From Chitinophagales bacterium (GTDB lineage Bacteria; Bacteroidota; Bacteroidia; Chitinophagales; UBA2359), in NCBI GenBank assembly GCA_041392475.1, contig JAWKLZ010000001.1:372001-436000 (forward strand): DNA of 64,000 nt, in the 5' to 3' direction. Of the stretch, positions 60,030 through 64,000 are shown piece by piece. How positions within the stretch are numbered: the stretch's first letter is position 1; the number at the start of each line of letters is the position of its first letter. The notes under the pieces were generated by a model. It ran no database searches and had not been told where the DNA came from. It was given only the letters and a program-made list of their open reading frames with translations. A program made the translations under genes and the position numbers.

Positions 60030-62379
60030 CAAATACTTTATTTTCTTATTACTTCTTCTATGTACTATACCTTTAGTAGGTAATGATGGTTCTTCATACA
60101 TAAAGGTAAATGAAATTGAAGTTGACAAAGAAAATAAGTTATTGGATGTATATTTGAATATTGTTGTTGGAGGAAATGGTGTAGAGGAACAAATGGTAAG
60201 AGATAATTTGCATATATATGATGAAGAGTGGACAAAAATTGAACCTCATACTATAAAGTCAAGTTTGGGAGATGGAGCAACTGCACCAGTTTACGTTTTA
60301 TTCTTGTTAGACAGAAGTGGTAGTATGAGGGGAGAGAAACTATCAAAGGCAAAATCCGCCATCAAAAAAACTTTGGAATTACCCAATATCCCAGCTACTA
60401 CCTACTTTGCTACTTTTGATGATAATATTAGTAGTAACAAGCAACTGACTATTAGTAACTTCGAAGATGTTGTAGGCTCGCAACAAACCCAAAGTGATTA
60501 TGATACAGATTTACATTATGCTGTCATTAATAAAGTAGAAAGGCTAAAAGATAAAAGCGGAAAGAAGGTTATTATCTTACTAACTGATGGTAAAAATGAT
60601 ATTATCAATAGTAAGGGGAAAATAATGGTTCCTCGATATGAAGATGAAAGCGTTCCAAGGTATAATCAAGAAGATGTTTACAGAGCTGTTAGTCCTTTAG
60701 GAAGCGACTTTTCAATATTCACAATTGGTTTGGGGAATGATGTAGATGCAAGTTTTCTGGAAAAAATACCCAAATATACTTCAAATATAGATGATGAGTA
60801 TCAATTTGCTGCATCCCCTGATAAACTGGCTAATGCGTTCCAGCAAGTTGCTAAAAGTATAGGGCACAACTATTTGGTAAAACTTCGTCCTCCCAATGCT
60901 GTATTTCGAGGCGAGCCGAGAGAACTCAAACTGGAATTTAAGGATAATGCAGAAAGTTTTACAGATTTAAAAGAATATTCATTTGGGTCGACTACACAAG
61001 CTGTAAGCCTCGTTCCAACTACTGACTCTTCTAAACTTCCTATTTTTATTGGTGGTTTATTATTCATAATAGGATTGTTACTATTATTGTCTATAATGAT
61101 TCCTATTCTCAGGAAGAATCAATTTAATAAAAAATATGTTAAAAAATATTTAAATGTTAAAAACCCCAAAGTTAAAAGCTCCGATCCTATCACAATGCTT
61201 CCTTTTGAGGATGAAGATTATGTTGTAACAAAATGTTCTCATTTAATATCCTTAGATAGTTGGGAGGCAAACAATAATTCTTGTTGTTATTATCCGTCTC
61301 AATGTAAGGATGGTGTTGCCCCAAATGATAAAGCTAATTTTTTTACACAGCAAGGAATCAACCGTTTATTGAATTGGCTGTGGTTTGGTTCTTTGGGAGG
61401 TTTTATCGGGTGGTGCATTTTCCTCATTTTTGATTCAATTGATTTAGGGTTTTACCAAGATTTTCTTCAATCTGTTTTTGATAAAGATGATAAACAGTTT
61501 TCTGGAAGTATTTTTATCCAAACTTTAAGTGGTACAGCTTTAGGAATTGGTTTAAGTTTGGCATTATCTGCTGTAGAAGAATCTGGACAAGGCGGAACAT
61601 TTAGACCTTCAAAAGTTGTATTACGTACCTTAATTGGAGGATTCATCGCTTTTATAATTTTCTTAGCAGAATCTTTTCTATTTGTTAATTATTTTAGTGC
61701 AATACCTTTTATAGGTAGGTTGTTTAGCTGGATATTATTTGGAACAGCATTGGGTTATGTTATTACAATTCATTCTTCAATAGAGAAGCAGCAAGGGATA
61801 AAAGGAGGATTTATTGCAGCTTTAATTGCATATCCATTTTATTTTATTTTAACTCAAATTAATATCAATCCAGAAATAGGTAAACTATTGGGCTTTATTA
61901 TTTATGGAGGTATATTGGGAGGGTTGATTCATACCGTAGTATCTAAATTGGAAAGTTTTTATTTGGAATATTTATCACCTGCTAGCTTTAGAGGTCAAAA
62001 AGTGCCTATTAGTAAATGGTTAAAAGCATGCTTAAGTATTTATATAGGACAAGATGTGGATTGTCACGTTCGTATTAAATGGCCAGATGGTTATGTGATT
62101 GGAAAACATGCACTTCTTACTTTTAATGAGCAAAAAGCAAAAGTTGTTATCTCGCCTTTAGGAGAAACCTTGATTAATAATGTGGTTATTAAAAGAGAAA
62201 GAGAATTAAATGATGGCGATATTATTCAATTATCTATGAACAGTAAAACAACATTACAGTATTTGGAAAAGAAAGAGCAAGTTAATGATGCTTCCATATT
62301 GAATGAAAAAAAACATCAAGGAGCTCAGCTGATTCATAGTTCTAATAGTAAAAGAATTAGAATTACTAAACAACATTAG
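60019..62379 (+). CDS. vWA, RING/U-box-like, multi-TM, FHA-like protein (island gene 8)
   Basis: 786 residues. Signal peptide (KYFIFLLLLLCTIPLVG), a von Willebrand A domain with intact MIDAS DRSGS (98-102) in the periplasm, and TM helix about 339-365. A cytosolic Cys/His cluster at 389-432 reads 'DPITMLPFEDEDYVVTKCSH', then W415 and 'CCYYPSQCKDG': C406-x-H408...C422/C423...C429, like a RING or U-box that kept one zinc site. About six TM helices follow (445-642). A C-terminal FHA-like domain (about 673-750, 'IGQDVDCHVRIKW', 'IGKHALLTF', 'INNVVI', 'LNDGDIIQL') lacks the usual GR. It ends 'SKRIRITKQH'. A candidate E3-like membrane hub; E3 activity is inference. Confidence 0.8.
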   Translation: MKANKYFIFLLLLLCTIPLVGNDGSSYIKVNEIEVDKENKLLDVYLNIVVGGNGVEEQMVRDNLHIYDEEWTKIEPHTIKSSLGDGATAPVYVLFLLDRSGSMRGEKLSKAKSAIKKTLELPNIPATTYFATFDDNISSNKQLTISNFEDVVGSQQTQSDYDTDLHYAVINKVERLKDKSGKKVIILLTDGKNDIINSKGKIMVPRYEDESVPRYNQEDVYRAVSPLGSDFSIFTIGLGNDVDASFLEKIPKYTSNIDDEYQFAASPDKLANAFQQVAKSIGHNYLVKLRPPNAVFRGEPRELKLEFKDNAESFTDLKEYSFGSTTQAVSLVPTTDSSKLPIFIGGLLFIIGLLLLLSIMIPILRKNQFNKKYVKKYLNVKNPKVKSSDPITMLPFEDEDYVVTKCSHLISLDSWEANNNSCCYYPSQCKDGVAPNDKANFFTQQGINRLLNWLWFGSLGGFIGWCIFLIFDSIDLGFYQDFLQSVFDKDDKQFSGSIFIQTLSGTALGIGLSLALSAVEESGQGGTFRPSKVVLRTLIGGFIAFIIFLAESFLFVNYFSAIPFIGRLFSWILFGTALGYVITIHSSIEKQQGIKGGFIAALIAYPFYFILTQININPEIGKLLGFIIYGGILGGLIHTVVSKLESFYLEYLSPASFRGQKVPISKWLKACLSIYIGQDVDCHVRIKWPDGYVIGKHALLTFNEQKAKVVISPLGETLINNVVIKRERELNDGDIIQLSMNSKTTLQYLEKKEQVNDASILNEKKHQGAQLIHSSNSKRIRITKQH

Positions 62380-62412
62380 GCAGTCTTTTTTAAAAGAAAT
62401 ATTTATAATTTA

Positions 62413-64000
62413 ATGAGAACAAGTATTAAAGTCTATATTGCTTATTCTGATATTGATGTAGCTATAAGGGATAGTATAAATAGTAGCCTAAAGGCACTAC
62501 AACGTGCTGGAATTATTGATAAGGTATGGGATCATAAACTTTTACAGGCAGGTTCAAATATCAAAAGTAAAATTATTAATGAATTAACAAATGCTGATAT
62601 TATACTATTGCTTCTTAGTAGCGATTTTTTTGCGTCTGACTTTTGCTATGAAACACAATTAATTAAGGCATTAGAATTGCATAAAGAGGAAAGCGTAAGA
62701 GTGATTCCTATTTTGGCTAGAGATTGTGCTTGGAATCTAACTCCTTTAAAAAATATTGCACCTATACCTAAAAATAATATATCAATAAAAAGCTCGGATA
62801 ATGAAGATAAATCTTACACAGAAATTGCTTATGAACTGGAAAAAGTGGTTTTAGACATTAAAGAGAAAAAAAAAATAGAATTACAAAAAATAGAATTTAA
62901 TGAGTTAATAGAGTTGGCAGAAAACAAAGCTGCTTTGAAAGCTTGGAATAAAGCAATTGAGTTATTCAATAAAGCTTTGGAATTACACTATAATAACTGG
63001 ATGCCATTGCCTAATACCATTAGGAAAAAGGTTGCATTATGTGAAAATGAACTTTTATTTGAGCAGAAATTATCTGATGGAAAGAAACATTTTGAACTTC
63101 AAAATTATGTAGTAGCATTAGAGTATTTACAAAGTGCATATATTTTAAAAGGATTAGAAGAAGTAAAAGTTCTTATAGAGGATTGTGAGAAGTCTCTTTT
63201 TCAGGTACAGGAAGATGATTTTAAAAATATTTTGCATGAAGGGAATTCATATTTTTTAAAGAATGATTGGGCGAGAGCTTTAGAAAAATATGAAGAAGCT
63301 AATGAACGTTTCAGAAAAGGGTTTAATGTAAATACTGATTACTTAATTAATAAAATACATGATTGTCAAACGAAAATAGATTTCATATTTTATATTACTC
63401 AAGCGGAAGATTTGTATCATAAAAAAGATTACGAAAATTCCTTAAAATTGATTGATATTGCTTTTGGAATAAGATACCCTATAATACAAAAAATGGCTTA
63501 TAATGTAAGAAACCACCTTGATGTAATGAAAAAAGTTAAAGAAGCAACTGATATTGGTGATTCCTTTTTAAAAGAGAAAGAATGGAAATCAGCTTTGAAA
63601 AAATATCAATCAGCTTCTTTGATGTTTGAAAGTAATATAATTCCTCTTAAAAAAGAAATTGATAAACAAATTAAAATAATTAAGGATGAAATTCAGTATT
63701 CTGATTATTTGAAGATAGCTAATAGTGCTTATCACGAAAAAAAATTCAAAACAGCTATTCAACATGCTTCTCTTGCGCTTAAAATCAACCCTTTATCTAA
63801 AGAAGGACGAATGATTTTGGAACAGGCAAATGCTCAACAAAATCAATATTATAGTCATATAGAATGGAAGCCTTTTCAATCTGAAGGCAAATTTGGCTTT
63901 AAAACCGAGAATGAAGAAATTATAATTGAACCAAAATTTGAACTAATTTACCCATTTTTTAATCAATTTGCAATTGTAAAAGAAAATAAAGAATATAAAT
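62413..64000 (+). CDS. TIR-TPR-WG-repeat protein, 3' end outside window (island gene 9)
   Basis: Open from the ATG at 62413 to the window end (529 codons, no stop). Residues about 4-155 are a TIR-like domain ('IKVYIAYSDIDVAIRDS', 'ADIILLLLSSDFFASDFCYE' with the likely catalytic Glu, 'VIPILARDCAW...PIPKN'). They are followed by about 300 residues of TPR-like helices ('AWNKAIELFNKALELHY', 'NDWARALEKYEEANERF', 'FKTAIQHASLALKINP'). The last visible part is the first WG repeat ('GKFGFKTENEEIIIEPKFELIYPFFNQFAIV'). It starts 33 bp after the vWA/RING-like gene, so it is part of the same operon. TIR suggests an NADase-type effector (family knowledge); activation through the Ubl system is inference. 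Confidence 0.8.
   Translation, partial: MRTSIKVYIAYSDIDVAIRDSINSSLKALQRAGIIDKVWDHKLLQAGSNIKSKIINELTNADIILLLLSSDFFASDFCYETQLIKALELHKEESVRVIPILARDCAWNLTPLKNIAPIPKNNISIKSSDNEDKSYTEIAYELEKVVLDIKEKKKIELQKIEFNELIELAENKAALKAWNKAIELFNKALELHYNNWMPLPNTIRKKVALCENELLFEQKLSDGKKHFELQNYVVALEYLQSAYILKGLEEVKVLIEDCEKSLFQVQEDDFKNILHEGNSYFLKNDWARALEKYEEANERFRKGFNVNTDYLINKIHDCQTKIDFIFYITQAEDLYHKKDYENSLKLIDIAFGIRYPIIQKMAYNVRNHLDVMKKVKEATDIGDSFLKEKEWKSALKKYQSASLMFESNIIPLKKEIDKQIKIIKDEIQYSDYLKIANSAYHEKKFKTAIQHASLALKINPLSKEGRMILEQANAQQNQYYSHIEWKPFQSEGKFGFKTENEEIIIEPKFELIYPFFNQFAIVKENKEYK

Noticed and set aside
1..64000. Search by eye for tRNA, rRNA, and riboswitch signatures
   Set aside because: No cloverleaf with a TTCRANY arm, rRNA segment or known riboswitch core was recognised; a covariance-model scan would be needed to exclude them fully.

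Overview
The window looks like the chromosome of a Gram-negative Bacteroidota bacterium, probably of the Saprospiria/Chitinophagia kind, though I cannot name the genus. The signs are C-terminal type IX secretion sorting domains on secreted proteins, lineage-typical families (DUF3570, GDYXXLXY/DUF2157, DUF937, DUF6503), and promoters of the Bacteroidota form TTG-N20-TAnnTTTG with no clear Shine-Dalgarno sites. Most of the window has moderate GC. Two stretches are visibly AT-richer: the TPR part of the STAND gene near 26.9-27.7 kb, and everything from 51.5 kb to the end. No tRNA, rRNA or CRISPR array was recognised.

Layout. 1-5.5 kb: envelope and housekeeping genes (partial outer-membrane protein, BrkB-type membrane protein, DUF937, DUF3570, crotonase). 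5.6-13.4 kb: a TetR-controlled efflux operon (TetR, TolC, HlyD, two ABC ATPases, two ABC-2 permeases) whose three larger internal gaps are each filled by a different repetitive element. 13.4-22.2 kb: DUF3841, a PD-(D/E)XK-like protein, a TonB-dependent receptor with a small partner protein, a DUF6503 lipoprotein, a secreted beta-propeller protein and PBP4/DacB. 22.2-25.8 kb: two related AAA/PD-(D/E)XK proteins.

25.8-34.4 kb, minus strand: a five-gene MoxR-vWA biological-conflict operon. It encodes TIR-caspase-EAD, EAD-iSTAND, a MoxR AAA ATPase, a CoxE-like vWA protein and a STAND(NB-ARC)-TPR-TIR-SH3-like protein. 34.4-45 kb: DUF1963, a CbxX/SpoVK-type AAA ATPase, a frameshifted DUF4058 remnant, AccC, CcmB, a decayed RelE-type toxin-antitoxin pair, a PhoD-type phosphatase, a candidate small RNA, a LON-substrate-binding protein and DUF2147. 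44.8-49.2 kb: a Phe/Tyr operon (pheA, aminotransferase, tyrA, DAHP synthase/chorismate mutase) preceded by what reads as a complete transcription attenuator: promoter, Phe/Tyr-rich leader peptide, antiterminator and terminator.

51.7-64 kb, plus strand, running off the window: the most interesting region, a membrane-linked ubiquitin-like conjugation island. In order it encodes a Ser/Thr kinase, an E1-like enzyme, a repeat protein with one membrane span, a Ubl ending in Gly-Gly-Ile, a canonical-looking E2 (HPN motif plus catalytic Cys), a membrane-anchored JAB peptidase, a second soluble JAB peptidase, a vWA protein with a RING/U-box-like Cys/His cluster, further membrane spans and an FHA-like domain, and a TIR-TPR-WG protein. 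Six of these nine proteins carry a short basic-hydrophobic motif of the type I-K-I-x-K, always on the predicted cytoplasmic side. This suggests a shared docking site or shared conjugation acceptor. The likely logic (inference) is that periplasmic sensor modules signal through the membrane to a kinase/FHA and Ubl ligation/deligation machine, with a TIR protein as output.
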